A stretch of DNA of 53,458 bases from Ruminococcus sp. UBA1780 (lineage in GTDB: Bacteria > Bacillota > Clostridia > Oscillospirales > Ruminococcaceae), in NCBI GenBank assembly GCA_002315235.1, contig DCGK01000095.1:1-53458 (forward strand). Reading direction: 5' to 3'. Positions 1-8,486 of the stretch are shown here, piece after piece. Below the pieces are notes generated by a model that saw only the letters and a program-made list of their open reading frames with translations, made no database searches and had not been told where the DNA came from. Position numbers and translations under genes: made by a program. Within the stretch, counting starts at the first letter, position 1. Every line of letters starts with the position of its first letter.

Positions 1-1
1 C

Positions 2-127
2 GTAGCGCTCAAGAGATTCTTACTCCTTGCTGATACAAAGAAACCGGCAAACGGTGATATCAGCGGTGACGGAAACATCAACTCACAGGATATGATTCTC
101 CTCGTTAAGCACCTTCTTTCAAAGTAA
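2..127 (+). CDS. C-terminal end of a dockerin-containing protein (5' end outside window)
   Basis: Only the last 41 residues are present. They read as the second half of a type I dockerin: a helix VALKRFLLLAD, a linker, then a calcium-binding loop GDISGDGNINSQD followed by the helix MILLVKHLLSK and a stop. Dockerins bind cohesin modules of scaffoldins in cellulosomes. The fragment is very like the dockerin end of the next gene (IALKRFLLLVD, then VNGDKAINSIDM), also at the DNA level, so the two neighbours are probably paralogous or share a recently duplicated dockerin. What precedes the dockerin cannot be seen. A terminator hairpin follows. Confidence 0.85.
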   Translation, partial: VALKRFLLLADTKKPANGDISGDGNINSQDMILLVKHLLSK

Positions 128-166
128 TCCTCTGATTACAGATATGTTTAACAGATAAAACAATCA

Positions 167-198
167 GACCGGAACGGCTCAGGCTGTTCCGGTCTTTT
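167..198 (+). terminator. Rho-independent terminator after the truncated dockerin gene
   Basis: A 9-bp perfect stem (GACCGGAAC / GTTCCGGTC) closes a 10-nt loop and is followed by TTTT. It ends transcription of the upstream dockerin gene and insulates the scaffoldin promoter. Confidence 0.85.
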
Positions 199-228
199 GT
201 ATATGATTTGAAAATGAAAACTGCATTA

Positions 229-305
229 ATGTTAACAAATTTTTTAAAAAAGTATACAACTTCAAAAAAAATTCAAAAAAATAATAAATTAAATTTCAAA
301 ATAGA
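229..305 (+). promoter_or_regulatory. A-tract-rich upstream region (possible UP element or bent DNA)
   Basis: This stretch is almost pure A+T, with A-runs of 6, 8 and 7 at 246-251, 264-271 and 275-281. Their centres lie about 19 and 10.5 bp apart, roughly one or two helical turns, and they sit just upstream of the scaffoldin -35 box. Phased A-tracts bend DNA, and AT-rich sequence in this position can bind the RNA polymerase alpha C-terminal domain. The role here is inferred from position. The short ORF across it has no coding features. Confidence 0.45.
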
Positions 306-306
306 C

Positions 307-335
307 TATACAACCATGAAAAAATATTGTATAAT
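307..335 (+). promoter_or_regulatory. Promoter of the scaffoldin gene
   Basis: A consensus -10 TATAAT at 330-335 is preceded at 17 bp by TATACA (307-312), a 4-of-6 match to TTGACA. A start near 342 would give a leader of about 90 nt before the TTG start at 431. The leader contains a small GGAC/GTCC hairpin but no riboswitch that I recognise. Confidence 0.65.
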
Positions 336-430
336 ATATTTAAGAGTAAATTTTTTGAGATTTATCCAACTCGCTATTGCTGAGGACGCAGTCCGGATGC
401 AGTAAATTTATAACATGGAGGGTGTTAAAA

Positions 431-3127
431 TTGTCAAGAAAAATTAAAAGAACAGTAGCCAGCACATTAGCTCTTGCTATGATGGCAGGCAGCGTAAACG
501 CTATGCCTTCAGTACAGTTTTCATCAATTGTACAGGCAGCAGATGCAGGCGCAACAGTTTCAGTTAAGTTAGCTGATGCTTCACAGACAACTGTAAAGCC
601 AGGCGATACAGTTAAGGTTATTACAGAAGTAACAAACAACAATGATGGTTTCTGCGCACTTGTTGCATGGCTCAGCTACAACAAGAAGGCATTCCAGTTC
701 GTATCATGGGAACAGGAAGACAAGAAAATCAACAAGCTTATCGAACCATCACAGTCAGATGATGCAGAAGCTAAGAACAAGGCATACACAAATCCTGATG
801 CCAATATCGGTACAGTAGTTCAGCTTTATACAGACTCAAAGAACTACACAGGTGATCTCAAGTTCTCAGTTGTAACATTCAAGGTTCTCGACAGCGCAGC
901 TGACGACGAATACGAATTTACACTCGGCGGTGACCCTGTTCTTCAGGACGGCTTAAAGACAGCTGACCAGAACAGATATGACGCTGACAAGAACGTAGTT
1001 GAACTTACACCAAACTATGTTCCGCTTAAGATCAAGGTTTCAAAGGACGGCTCACAGCCTGCAGAAACAACACCTGCAGTAACAACAGCTGCTCCTTCAG
1101 ATTCAAGCAAGCCAGCAGAAACAACAGCAGCACAGCCTGCAGAAACAAAGCCAGCAGAAACAACAGCAGCTGCAGTTGTAAATCCAAATGCAATTCAGGT
1201 AGGTTTTGAAAACATCACAGCTAAGGCTGGTGATACAGTTACAATCAACCTCAAGGCAGCAAATGCAGGCAAGGGCTTCTCAGCAATGCAGTTTGACTAC
1301 GAAATGGACAAGTCATTCACATTTGTTGATTCTTACTCAGAATTTGGTAACTGGACAATCGGTGAAGTAGAAAGATCACTTCAGTTCCTCCAGGAAAAGG
1401 GTAACAACGTAACAGCTGAAGCACTTGAGGGTGAAGATAACGTAATCGGTGAAATCGATCTTGAAATCCCGGCAGGTACACCGGACGGTGTATACCCAAT
1501 CGTTCTCAAGAACATTGAAGGTTCTGTATATGATACAGAAGCTAAGAAGCAGCAGAAGCTTACTTCTGAAGCTTTCCAGGCAGTAGCTGGTACAATCACA
1601 ATCGGTGATGCTCCGACAACAACAAAGCCGGACGTAACAGAAGTTAAGCCTGCACAGACAACAGCTGTTTCAGCTGAAGTAACAGACACTCCAGTTAAGG
1701 CTGAACAGCCGGTTGACAGCGCAAACGTTGCAGGCGGTATCAAGGGACCTAAGGTTGACGCTGGTAAGTACGTTGTAGAACCAGGTGAAGAATTCAACGT
1801 TCAGATCAAGGTTTCTGACAATGACGGCGGTTTCAACGGCCTTAATGCATGGCTCGATATCGATACAAACATTTTCGAAATTATCGGCGACGTTCAGAAG
1901 GGTGACCCTTCTGATCCTAACAACAAGAAGTCTAACGCAAGCAAGTTCACAACAACAAACCGTTATCATAAGGCAACTGCTGCTGAAGGTGTTGACACAG
2001 CAATTGCAATGTACTCTGATACAAAGAATACAACAGGTGACATGATTCTTGCAACTGTTACACTTAAGGTTAAGGACGGCGTTAAGAACGGTTACTACAC
2101 ACTCCCATTCGACGCAGTTGCTGAAAAGGGTGCTATGGGTAACAGAATTGCTGCTGACAAGTCTATCACAATTCTTAACCCTACATACTATGGTGCATTA
2201 ATTCAGGTTGGCAAGGATGTTGCTACAGACCCTAAGGAAACAACAGCAGCTCCTGTAACAACACCAGCTGTACAGGCAACAACACCTGCAGTAACAAAGG
2301 GCGAAGAAGAACAGGCACCGGGACAGGGAATCAATGTTGGATTTGAAGATATCAAGGCTAATGCTGGTGAAACTGTAACAATTCTCCTTAAGGCTAAAAA
2401 GTTAGGCGACGGCTTCTCAGCAATGCAGTTTGACTACGAAATGGATAAGACATTCAAGTTCGTTGATTCTTATTCAGAATTCGGTAACTGGACAATCGGT
2501 GAAGTAGAAAGATCACTTCAGTTCCTCCAGGAAAAGGGTAACAACGTAACAGCTGATGGTGCTGCTGCAGTTGATGATGTAATCGGTGAATTCGATCTCG
2601 AAATTCCTGAAGGCACACCTGACGGCAAGTATCCTATCACACTTAAGAACTTCCAGGGTTCTGTATACAGTGCTGATGCCAAGAAGCAGCTCAAGCTCGG
2701 CGCAGACGGATTTACAGGTCTTGTAGGTTACGTAATCGTTGGTGAAGTTCCGGATGAAACAACAGCTAAGCCAGCTGAAACAACAGCTAAGCCGGCTGAA
2801 ACAACACCGGCAGCAACAACAGAAGCAAAGCCAGTTGAAACAACACCGGCAGCAACAACAGCAAAGCCAGCTGAAACAACACCGGCAGCAACAACAGAAG
2901 CAAAGCCAGCTGAAACAACACCAGCAGTAACAACAGAAGCTGAACCAGCAGGTCCTGTAAAGGGTGACGTTGATAACAACGGCGTTGTTAATGCAAGAGA
3001 TATGATTGCTCTCAAGAGATTCTTACTCTTAGTTGATGCTAAGGCTCCTGAAAACGCTGACGTAAACGGCGATAAGGCAATCAACTCAATCGATATGGTA
3101 CACCTTATTAAGGTACTTCTCGGTTAA
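431..3127 (+). CDS. Scaffoldin-like secreted protein: four predicted cohesin modules and a C-terminal dockerin
   Basis: The likely start is TTG at 431, 8 nt after GGAGGG; an in-frame upstream extension to 377 lacks a ribosome binding site. The product is 898 aa. An N-terminal signal peptide (SRKIKR, hydrophobic stretch, cleavage near VQA-AD) is followed by modules in the order A1, B1, A2, B2 (DNA about 551-1040, 1189-1606, 1741-2215, 2326-2742). All look cohesin-like, with a PGDTV or AGDTV beta strand followed by GF(S/C/N)A. Linkers of repeated PAETT/AATT join them. A type I dockerin (GDVDNNGVVNARDM ... ADVNGDKAINSIDM) ends the protein. Such an adaptor would bind dockerin enzymes through its cohesins and attach to a larger scaffoldin through its dockerin. 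Cohesin specificity cannot be read from sequence. Codon choice is narrow, as in highly expressed genes. Confidence 0.8.
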   Translation: MSRKIKRTVASTLALAMMAGSVNAMPSVQFSSIVQAADAGATVSVKLADASQTTVKPGDTVKVITEVTNNNDGFCALVAWLSYNKKAFQFVSWEQEDKKINKLIEPSQSDDAEAKNKAYTNPDANIGTVVQLYTDSKNYTGDLKFSVVTFKVLDSAADDEYEFTLGGDPVLQDGLKTADQNRYDADKNVVELTPNYVPLKIKVSKDGSQPAETTPAVTTAAPSDSSKPAETTAAQPAETKPAETTAAAVVNPNAIQVGFENITAKAGDTVTINLKAANAGKGFSAMQFDYEMDKSFTFVDSYSEFGNWTIGEVERSLQFLQEKGNNVTAEALEGEDNVIGEIDLEIPAGTPDGVYPIVLKNIEGSVYDTEAKKQQKLTSEAFQAVAGTITIGDAPTTTKPDVTEVKPAQTTAVSAEVTDTPVKAEQPVDSANVAGGIKGPKVDAGKYVVEPGEEFNVQIKVSDNDGGFNGLNAWLDIDTNIFEIIGDVQKGDPSDPNNKKSNASKFTTTNRYHKATAAEGVDTAIAMYSDTKNTTGDMILATVTLKVKDGVKNGYYTLPFDAVAEKGAMGNRIAADKSITILNPTYYGALIQVGKDVATDPKETTAAPVTTPAVQATTPAVTKGEEEQAPGQGINVGFEDIKANAGETVTILLKAKKLGDGFSAMQFDYEMDKTFKFVDSYSEFGNWTIGEVERSLQFLQEKGNNVTADGAAAVDDVIGEFDLEIPEGTPDGKYPITLKNFQGSVYSADAKKQLKLGADGFTGLVGYVIVGEVPDETTAKPAETTAKPAETTPAATTEAKPVETTPAATTAKPAETTPAATTEAKPAETTPAVTTEAEPAGPVKGDVDNNGVVNARDMIALKRFLLLVDAKAPENADVNGDKAINSIDMVHLIKVLLG
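1274..1419 (+). repeat. Duplicated segment of cohesin module B1 (copy at 2411-2556)
   Basis: This stretch matches 2411-2556, exactly 1137 bp (379 codons) downstream, with about 7 differences in 146 bp. The last 80 bp (1340-1419 against 2477-2556) differ at one synonymous position. Flanking parts of B1 and B2 are much more diverged, so duplication followed by gene conversion of the central block is likely. Confidence 0.85.
2411..2556 (+). repeat. Duplicated segment of cohesin module B2 (copy of 1274-1419)
   Basis: Partner of the repeat in module B1. The protein block from SEFGNWTIGEV to EKGNNVTA is identical in both modules. Confidence 0.85.
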
Positions 3128-3169
3128 TTAATACATTAGTTGATTCAATTAACTGAATAAATATCATAA

Positions 3170-3205
3170 CCCCGGATGGTATTAAACCGTCCGGGGATAT
3201 TTTTT
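3170..3205 (+). terminator. Terminator of the scaffoldin gene
   Basis: CCCCGGATGGT pairs with ACCGTCCGGGG around a short loop and is followed by a T-rich run (3199-3205). Confidence 0.9.
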
Positions 3206-3272
3206 GTCATGACGGAAGTTATACAGGCAGACTGTGTGCCAGGTCCGTCATACATGATTTAATCAGTGTTTC

Positions 3273-3318
3273 AAAAAAAGCACATCAAAGCTGCGTATAA
3301 ATGCATCTCTGATGTGCT
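3273..3318 (-). terminator. Terminator of the minus-strand aro/DUF4364 operon
   Basis: Read on the minus strand, AGCACATCA (from 3318) pairs with TGATGTGCT and is followed by a run of seven to eight T. It lies 40 nt beyond the DUF4364 stop codon. Its 5' arm and start of loop closely resemble the terminator after smc at 42822-42861. The rest of 3206-3357 shows nothing else recognisable. Confidence 0.85.
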
Positions 3319-3357
3319 GAATTGCTGTAAACTTAAGGAACCACTGATTAAAAATGG

Positions 3358-3912
3358 TTATTCTTTTTCTGCTGGTATTCGCTTCTGAAGTGAATATTCG
3401 ATAAAGTCCTGATAGAAGGAGGATGGATTATCGCTTATACGTTCGCCGATGAGCTCTGCCTGGGTTCTGTTCTGAGTAAGGAGTCTGAATTCGACAAGAT
3501 TTCTGCTGCCGTCAGATATGCTGCAGCTGAGTACGCATCCTGAATCACTGTCTTCATAATCAAGGGAGAAGCTGGCGTTGCGCAGCTTGCGGGCCTTATA
3601 CTGAAGTGCAGCGTACATGATTCTGTTTCTGAAGGAGCGTTCAACATATGAAGAAAAGTCCTTTACAAACAGTTTTCCTTTTTCACTGAGTGAAAAGCAG
3701 GTGTTTCCTTCAGCGTCAACGTCCGAAAGTATAGTATCATTTACAAGAAGGTCTTCAATGGCTTCACTGTAATAGAAATGAGTAATTATTCCTGAGTTGA
3801 CAGCTATGTCATAAAGTTCATCTGAATTAATGCCTGTTTCCAGGTTGTGTATAAGATAGCAGATAAGAATCTTTACTGAATTAAGATCATTCGGCTGATA
3901 ATCGAATTCCAT
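3358..3912 (-). CDS. DUF4364 family protein
   Basis: A 184-aa soluble protein that matches my recollection of the DUF4364 family, common in Clostridia and of unknown function. The N-terminal half has a winged-helix look (VKILICYLIHNLETGINSDE, then ALEDLL-like and LSEKGKLFV segments), which would fit DNA binding, but this is inference. AAGGAGG precedes the ATG on the minus strand. It is the last gene of the aroB-aroA-aroC operon, 74 nt after aroC, and is followed by a good terminator, so it is probably co-transcribed. No link to aromatic amino acid synthesis is evident in the protein itself. Confidence 0.7.
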   Translation of the reverse strand: MEFDYQPNDLNSVKILICYLIHNLETGINSDELYDIAVNSGIITHFYYSEAIEDLLVNDTILSDVDAEGNTCFSLSEKGKLFVKDFSSYVERSFRNRIMYAALQYKARKLRNASFSLDYEDSDSGCVLSCSISDGSRNLVEFRLLTQNRTQAELIGERISDNPSSFYQDFIEYSLQKRIPAEKE

Positions 3913-3986
3913 TTTTTCCTCCTTTCAGCTTGCGAAGTTTCAGTAAAAGTAATAAACAGGTTATTTTACTGTAAACCAGGAACCGT

Positions 3987-5081
3987 TTATCTGAAGTTTG
4001 GATAGTCAAGCATGTGACTGAGAACTGCGAGGTTAACTGCGGCTTCGACACAAGGGACTGCACGTGGAACTATGCATGGATCATGTCTGCCCTTGATAGT
4101 GATTACATCGTTTGAAAGGTTTGTATAGTCGATTGTGTTCTGCGGCTGTGAAATGGAAGGTGTAGGTTTGATTGCAACCTTCAGTACAAGAGGCATTCCT
4201 GATGAAATACCGCCGAGAATACCGCCGTGGTTGTTTGTTCTGGTGAGGACATGTCCGTGATCATCAACGTAGAACTCGTCATTGTTCTGGCTGCCGAGAA
4301 GCTCGGCTGCTTTGAAGCCTATACCGAATTCGATTCCCTTTACTGCCGGAATGCCGAAAACAAGCTGTGAAATAGTGTTCTCAAGTCCGTCAAACATAGG
4401 TGAACCGATTCCTGCCGGAATGTTTATGGATGCACATTCGATAACACCGCCGAGAGAGTCAAGCGCCTTTCTTGCCTTGTCTGCATCGGCAATCATTTTC
4501 TTTCCTGCTTCATCGTCTATAACAGGGAATTCTTTTTTTCTGATATCAAGCAGCTCCTCACGGGTGATGTTTGTATATCTGAATTCCTTGTCCTTGATTC
4601 CGTGAATTGAAGCTATATGAGCGCCTGTGTAAATTCCGCGTCTTTCGAGAATCTGTGCACAGACTGCACCTGCAAATACGAGAGGAGCTGTAAGACGGCC
4701 TGAGAAATGGCCTCCGCCCCGTACATCGTTGAATCCCTGGTATCTTTTTGCACCTGTGTAGTCAGCGTGTCCCGGACGTGCAAGTGTCTGAACGTTCTTA
4801 TAGTCGTTTGAATGCTGGTCAGTGTTCTGGATTACAGCACAGAGAGGAGTTCCCGTTGTTCTGTTGTTGTAGAGGCCTGACATAATCTGAGGTATATCCT
4901 TCTCATTACGAGGAGTTGATGTTTTGTTTTTCTTAGGTGCTCTTCTGGACATGAACGCCATAATATCGTCCATGCGAATGTATTCTCCCGGCGGGAGATT
5001 ATCTATAACAACACCTATTCCGGCGCCGTGTGATTCTCCGAAAATTGAAATTGAGATACGGTTATTCCAAAGTGATGCCAT
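3987..5081 (-). CDS. aroC: Chorismate synthase
   Basis: This enzyme converts 5-enolpyruvylshikimate 3-phosphate to chorismate using reduced FMN, the last step of the shikimate pathway. The 364-aa length is normal. Family signatures are clear: GESHGAGIGVVIDNLPPG near the N-terminus, the arginine-rich MSRRAP segment, a central GGGHFSGRLTAP and the C-terminal GRHDPCIVPRAVPCVEA. AGGAGG lies 11 nt before the ATG. The start overlaps the end of aroA by 20 nt, which suggests translational coupling. Confidence 0.97.
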   Translation of the reverse strand: MASLWNNRISISIFGESHGAGIGVVIDNLPPGEYIRMDDIMAFMSRRAPKKNKTSTPRNEKDIPQIMSGLYNNRTTGTPLCAVIQNTDQHSNDYKNVQTLARPGHADYTGAKRYQGFNDVRGGGHFSGRLTAPLVFAGAVCAQILERRGIYTGAHIASIHGIKDKEFRYTNITREELLDIRKKEFPVIDDEAGKKMIADADKARKALDSLGGVIECASINIPAGIGSPMFDGLENTISQLVFGIPAVKGIEFGIGFKAAELLGSQNNDEFYVDDHGHVLTRTNNHGGILGGISSGMPLVLKVAIKPTPSISQPQNTIDYTNLSNDVITIKGRHDPCIVPRAVPCVEAAVNLAVLSHMLDYPNFR

Positions 5082-6309
5082 TCTCTGTTTTTCCTCCTAA
5101 ATTTATGAAATCCTTAAGAAAATCAGGGTATGATTTTCTGATTGATTCGAATCCGAGTACTGTGAGTTTTCCTGAAGAAGCGGTCGAAGCAATTGCTGAA
5201 GCCATCGCTATACGGTGGTCATTAAAGCTGTCAACTGTTCCTCCGGTAAATCCGTCAACCGGGTGTATAACCAGTCCGTCGTCTGTTTTGTCAACTCTGC
5301 CGCCTATTCCGTTAATCATACGGGCTGTTGTGTCAAGACGGTCACTTTCCTTGATTTTGAGACGTTCAGCATTTGTAATGTGAACAGTGCATCCGGAAAG
5401 GGAACTGAGAACTGCAAGAGTAGGTACAAGATCAGGAATATCTGATGCGTTAATGTACATATCCTCAGAAACACCCGCTTTTTTATTATAGCATATACGT
5501 TCTGCTATTTCAATTATTTTCTTGTCTCCCTGCGCACTTTCGGATGTATCAGGGAGATTTGAAACAGTAACATTGTTTCCGATTGCATTTGCAGTGATGA
5601 AGAAAGCCGCCTGTGAAAAATCAGCTTCTGATGTGTAGTCAGCAGGGGAGTATTTCTGACCGCCCTTTATGCGGTACCCTGTTTCAGTTCTTTCGGCATG
5701 TACGCCGAAGGCTTTCATACAGCTGAGTGTAATATCCACGTACGGTTCTGACTGAAGCGGTGATGTGAGGATAATTTCGGAGTCCTCCTCACAGAGAGGA
5801 AGTGCGAGAAGAAGACCGGTAATAAACTGTGATGAGATATTTCCCTCAACGTGAAATGTTCCTCCGGAAAGCTTTCCGTGAACAGTAAAAGGCATTGTGC
5901 TGCTGTAGTCAAAGGTTATACCTTTGTCTGAAAGTTCTCTTATATAGATGTCAATCGGTCTTTCAGGGAGACGTCCTTTTCCGTAAAATGTGGATTCTGT
6001 ACCGAGAGCACATGCAACAGGGATTATGAAACGGAGAGTTGAGCCGCTTTCGTTGCATCTGAGGTCCGCTTTTTCTGACGGTTTGCCGATACCGTGAACA
6101 GTAATGAGGTTTTCCCCGGTCTCAAATGATGCACCAAGCTCGGTCAGAGTGTCTATAGTTGCATATATATCCTGTGACATGCTTATATCACGCACACAGG
6201 AAGTGCCTTCTGCAAGTGCTGCGCAGATAAGTGCTCTGTGTGAAACACTCTTGGAGGACGGTACTCTTACGGTACCTGAAAGCTTTTCCGGTAAAAATGT
6301 AATATCCAT
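5062..6309 (-). CDS. aroA: 3-phosphoshikimate 1-carboxyvinyltransferase (EPSP synthase)
   Basis: It transfers the enolpyruvyl group of PEP to shikimate 3-phosphate, making the substrate of AroC encoded next. The start was placed at the ATG at 6309, giving 415 aa beginning MDITFLPEKL, because GGAGG lies 6 nt upstream. A longer in-frame version to 6354 would overlap aroB and has no better site. Recognisable motifs are the phosphate-binding ESGSTLRFIIP, the LKIKESDRL segment and NDHRIAM near the C-terminus. It begins 13 nt after the aroB stop. Confidence 0.96.
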   Translation of the reverse strand: MDITFLPEKLSGTVRVPSSKSVSHRALICAALAEGTSCVRDISMSQDIYATIDTLTELGASFETGENLITVHGIGKPSEKADLRCNESGSTLRFIIPVACALGTESTFYGKGRLPERPIDIYIRELSDKGITFDYSSTMPFTVHGKLSGGTFHVEGNISSQFITGLLLALPLCEEDSEIILTSPLQSEPYVDITLSCMKAFGVHAERTETGYRIKGGQKYSPADYTSEADFSQAAFFITANAIGNNVTVSNLPDTSESAQGDKKIIEIAERICYNKKAGVSEDMYINASDIPDLVPTLAVLSSLSGCTVHITNAERLKIKESDRLDTTARMINGIGGRVDKTDDGLVIHPVDGFTGGTVDSFNDHRIAMASAIASTASSGKLTVLGFESIRKSYPDFLKDFINLGGKTENGITLE

Positions 6310-6322
6310 AATCTGCCTCCGT

Positions 6323-7381
6323 TTAAGCTTCCATGAAAGCTCTGAAATCTTCAAAAGGCATCTTTTTAATAAAGGATGTGCCTATGCTGCTGCATATAAT
6401 TGCATTTATTGAAGTTGATTCGCATTTTTTGTCCTTGCTGCAGAGAGGGATGAGCCCGGAATACGGAGCATCAACTGTAAGAGGAAGTCTGTAGGAAGTG
6501 ATTACAGCGTCAAGCTTTTCAAGGGATTCCCTGTCACATTCACCGCTCTTTACTGCCTGCTCTGTAATCATGTGCATACCGGCAGCAACAGCATTTCCGT
6601 GAGTGTATGTTTCATAGTTGTAGTAGCTTTCAACTGCGTGACCAAGTGTATGACCGAAGTTGAGAAGCATTCTTTCGCCTCTGTCAAATTCGTCGTTCTC
6701 AACAACATCTCTTTTTATTGACACACAGCTACAGATAATGTCGTCAATATCATCAAAGTAGTCTTCGATGCTGTGTGAAGCGATGAGTTCAAATAGCTCG
6801 CTGCTTCTTATCATGCCATACTTAATAGCTTCTGCCATACCGTCAGAAACAATTTCCGGAGAAAGAGTCTTCAGTGTGAGCGGATCACAGATAACGAGCT
6901 CAGGCTGCTTGAATGCGCCTACGAGATTCTTTCCGCACGGAAGATCAATTGCAGTTTTTCCGCCTACAGAGCTGTCAATCTGAGCCAGAAGTGTGGTAGG
7001 AATCTGAATGAAGCTGAGTCCGCGGAGAAATGTGGCTGCAGCATAGCCTGTAATATCTCCGACAACACCGCCGCCGAGAGCTATGAGACTGTCAGCGCGT
7101 GTAATACCGTTTTCGGCAAGAAATCCGTAAATGCTGTTAAGAGTGTCTGAGCATTTTGATTTTTCACCGTGAGGAAATACAAACTTAACCACGCGGAATC
7201 CGGCAGCTTCAAGTGATGAGATTACTCTCTCGGAATATATAGCGTCAACATTGTCATCGGTAATGACAGCCGTGAATTTTGTTTTTGTAACTTCTGAAAC
7301 GAGTCTTCCGCATTCTGACAGGAGACCCTGTTCGATGAGAACTTCATACGGTTTCGAAGCTTTTACAGCAATTTTTTTCAT
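6323..7381 (-). CDS. aroB: 3-dehydroquinate synthase
   Basis: It makes 3-dehydroquinate from DAHP with NAD and a divalent metal, the second step of the shikimate pathway. The 352-aa protein shows the NAD-binding GGGVVGDITGYAAATF, the substrate segment IPTTLLAQIDSSVGGKTAID and the metal-site motif NFGHTLGHAVE, followed by HGNAVAAGM. It is the first gene of the minus-strand operon and has its own consensus promoter at 7422-7450. The remaining pathway genes (aroD, aroE, aroK) are not in the window. Confidence 0.97.
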   Translation of the reverse strand: MKKIAVKASKPYEVLIEQGLLSECGRLVSEVTKTKFTAVITDDNVDAIYSERVISSLEAAGFRVVKFVFPHGEKSKCSDTLNSIYGFLAENGITRADSLIALGGGVVGDITGYAAATFLRGLSFIQIPTTLLAQIDSSVGGKTAIDLPCGKNLVGAFKQPELVICDPLTLKTLSPEIVSDGMAEAIKYGMIRSSELFELIASHSIEDYFDDIDDIICSCVSIKRDVVENDEFDRGERMLLNFGHTLGHAVESYYNYETYTHGNAVAAGMHMITEQAVKSGECDRESLEKLDAVITSYRLPLTVDAPYSGLIPLCSKDKKCESTSINAIICSSIGTSFIKKMPFEDFRAFMEA

Positions 7382-7421
7382 TGGATAGATTTTCCTTTCA
7401 CCTGTTTACATATTTATGTTA

Positions 7422-7450
7422 ATTATACTATATAAATGCGGATAAGTCAA
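7422..7450 (-). promoter_or_regulatory. Promoter of the aroB-aroA-aroC-DUF4364 operon
   Basis: On the minus strand, TTGACT (7450-7445) and TATAAT (7427-7422) are separated by exactly 17 bp. Transcription would start near 7415, about 34 nt before the aroB ATG. Confidence 0.8.
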
Positions 7451-7475
7451 ACCAAATTGATGCATTAATGCAGTC

Positions 7476-7504
7476 TTGATTTATTTTCCGGCTGGTGGTA
7501 TAAT
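7476..7504 (+). promoter_or_regulatory. Promoter of the yicC-remA-gmk-... operon
   Basis: TTGATT and TATAAT are separated by 17 bp. The start near 7511 would leave a leader of about 88 nt containing a small GTCAGA/TCTGAC hairpin (about 7540-7565). It lies back to back with the aroB promoter, only 25 bp between the two -35 boxes. Confidence 0.75.
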
Positions 7505-7598
7505 AATATAATGAGTATACTGGAGTTGTATCGTTATTTGACGGAAAGTCAGATTGGTTTCTGACTCTATTTATTGAAAAAACAGAGGTGAATACAGC

Positions 7599-8477
7599 AT
7601 GATAAGAAGCATGACCGGTTTCGGACGCGACAGGATGACGCTTAACGGCAGGGATATTCTTGTTGAAATAAAATCCGTAAACCACAGGTACAATGAACTC
7701 AGCATCAAGCTTTCAAGAGCGTACACATATCTTGAGGAACCGCTGAAAAAACTTGTTCAGGACAGCATTTCACGCGGAAAAACTGAAGTATCAGTAACAA
7801 TTACAAATATTTCAGCTCCGGACACAGTTATCGATGTTAACACAGCACTTGCCAGAGGGTATGTTGATGCTCTGAGAAGAGCGAATGAAGAACTGGGCCT
7901 GATGGATGATCTTTCACTTTCAAGAATCACCCGTTTTCAGGATATTTTCACGGTTGTCAAGGCTGCTGACGATGAAGACCAGATATGGAATGACGTAAAG
8001 ACAGTTGCGGAATCAGCTCTTGGCATGTTTGTTTCAATGCGTGAAACAGAAGGCGTTAAGATGAAGGAGGATGTCCTTGGAAGACTCGAAACCATCGAAA
8101 AATGGGTTGGATTCATTGAGGAAAAATCACCTGAAACTGTGACTGCGTACAGGGAAAAACTTTTCGCAAAGCTTTCAGACCTTCTTTCGGACACCAGTAT
8201 TGACGAGCAGCGCATCCTTACAGAGGCGGCGATATTTTCCGAAAAGACGGCAGTTGATGAGGAGACAGTGAGACTCAGAAGCCACATTGCTCAGTTCCGC
8301 AGCCTTCTTGCCACAGAAAGCATCGTCGGAAGGAAGCTTGATTTTCTTATTCAGGAGATGAACAGGGAAGCCAATACTACCGGCTCAAAGGCACAGAATC
8401 TCGATATCACAAGGACTGTTATTGATATCAAGTCAGAGATTGAGAAAATACGCGAACAGATTCAGAATATCGAATAA
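7599..8477 (+). CDS. yicC: YicC/YloC family endoribonuclease
   Basis: A 292-aa protein starting MIRSMTGFGRD, the hallmark start of the family, and ending with the conserved block from LIQEMNREANTTGSKAQN to IKSEIEKIREQIQNIE. Family members are known as endoribonucleases acting on RNA. The internal segment VEIKSVNHRYNELSIKLSR is also typical. AGAGGTG precedes the ATG. It opens a long plus-strand operon in the order yicC-remA-gmk-rpoZ-priA, a common Firmicutes arrangement. Confidence 0.93.
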   Translation: MIRSMTGFGRDRMTLNGRDILVEIKSVNHRYNELSIKLSRAYTYLEEPLKKLVQDSISRGKTEVSVTITNISAPDTVIDVNTALARGYVDALRRANEELGLMDDLSLSRITRFQDIFTVVKAADDEDQIWNDVKTVAESALGMFVSMRETEGVKMKEDVLGRLETIEKWVGFIEEKSPETVTAYREKLFAKLSDLLSDTSIDEQRILTEAAIFSEKTAVDEETVRLRSHIAQFRSLLATESIVGRKLDFLIQEMNREANTTGSKAQNLDITRTVIDIKSEIEKIREQIQNIE

Positions 8478-8486
8478 GGCACATAT

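Noticed and set aside
377..430. N-terminal extension of the scaffoldin from TTG 377
   Set aside because: It would place 18 polar residues before the signal peptide and has no ribosome site; TTG 431 follows GGAGGG at 8 nt.
340..642. Minus-strand frame over the scaffoldin leader and signal peptide
   Set aside because: It covers the promoter and signal peptide region, with no ribosome site and no recognisable features.
2728..3084. 118-residue minus-strand frame and 63-residue plus-strand frame over the scaffoldin linker
   Set aside because: Both arise from the repeated Pro-Ala-Glu-Thr-Thr codons read in other frames.
7505..7598. Riboswitch in the yicC leader
   Set aside because: Only one small 6-bp hairpin is present and no known aptamer pattern is recognisable.
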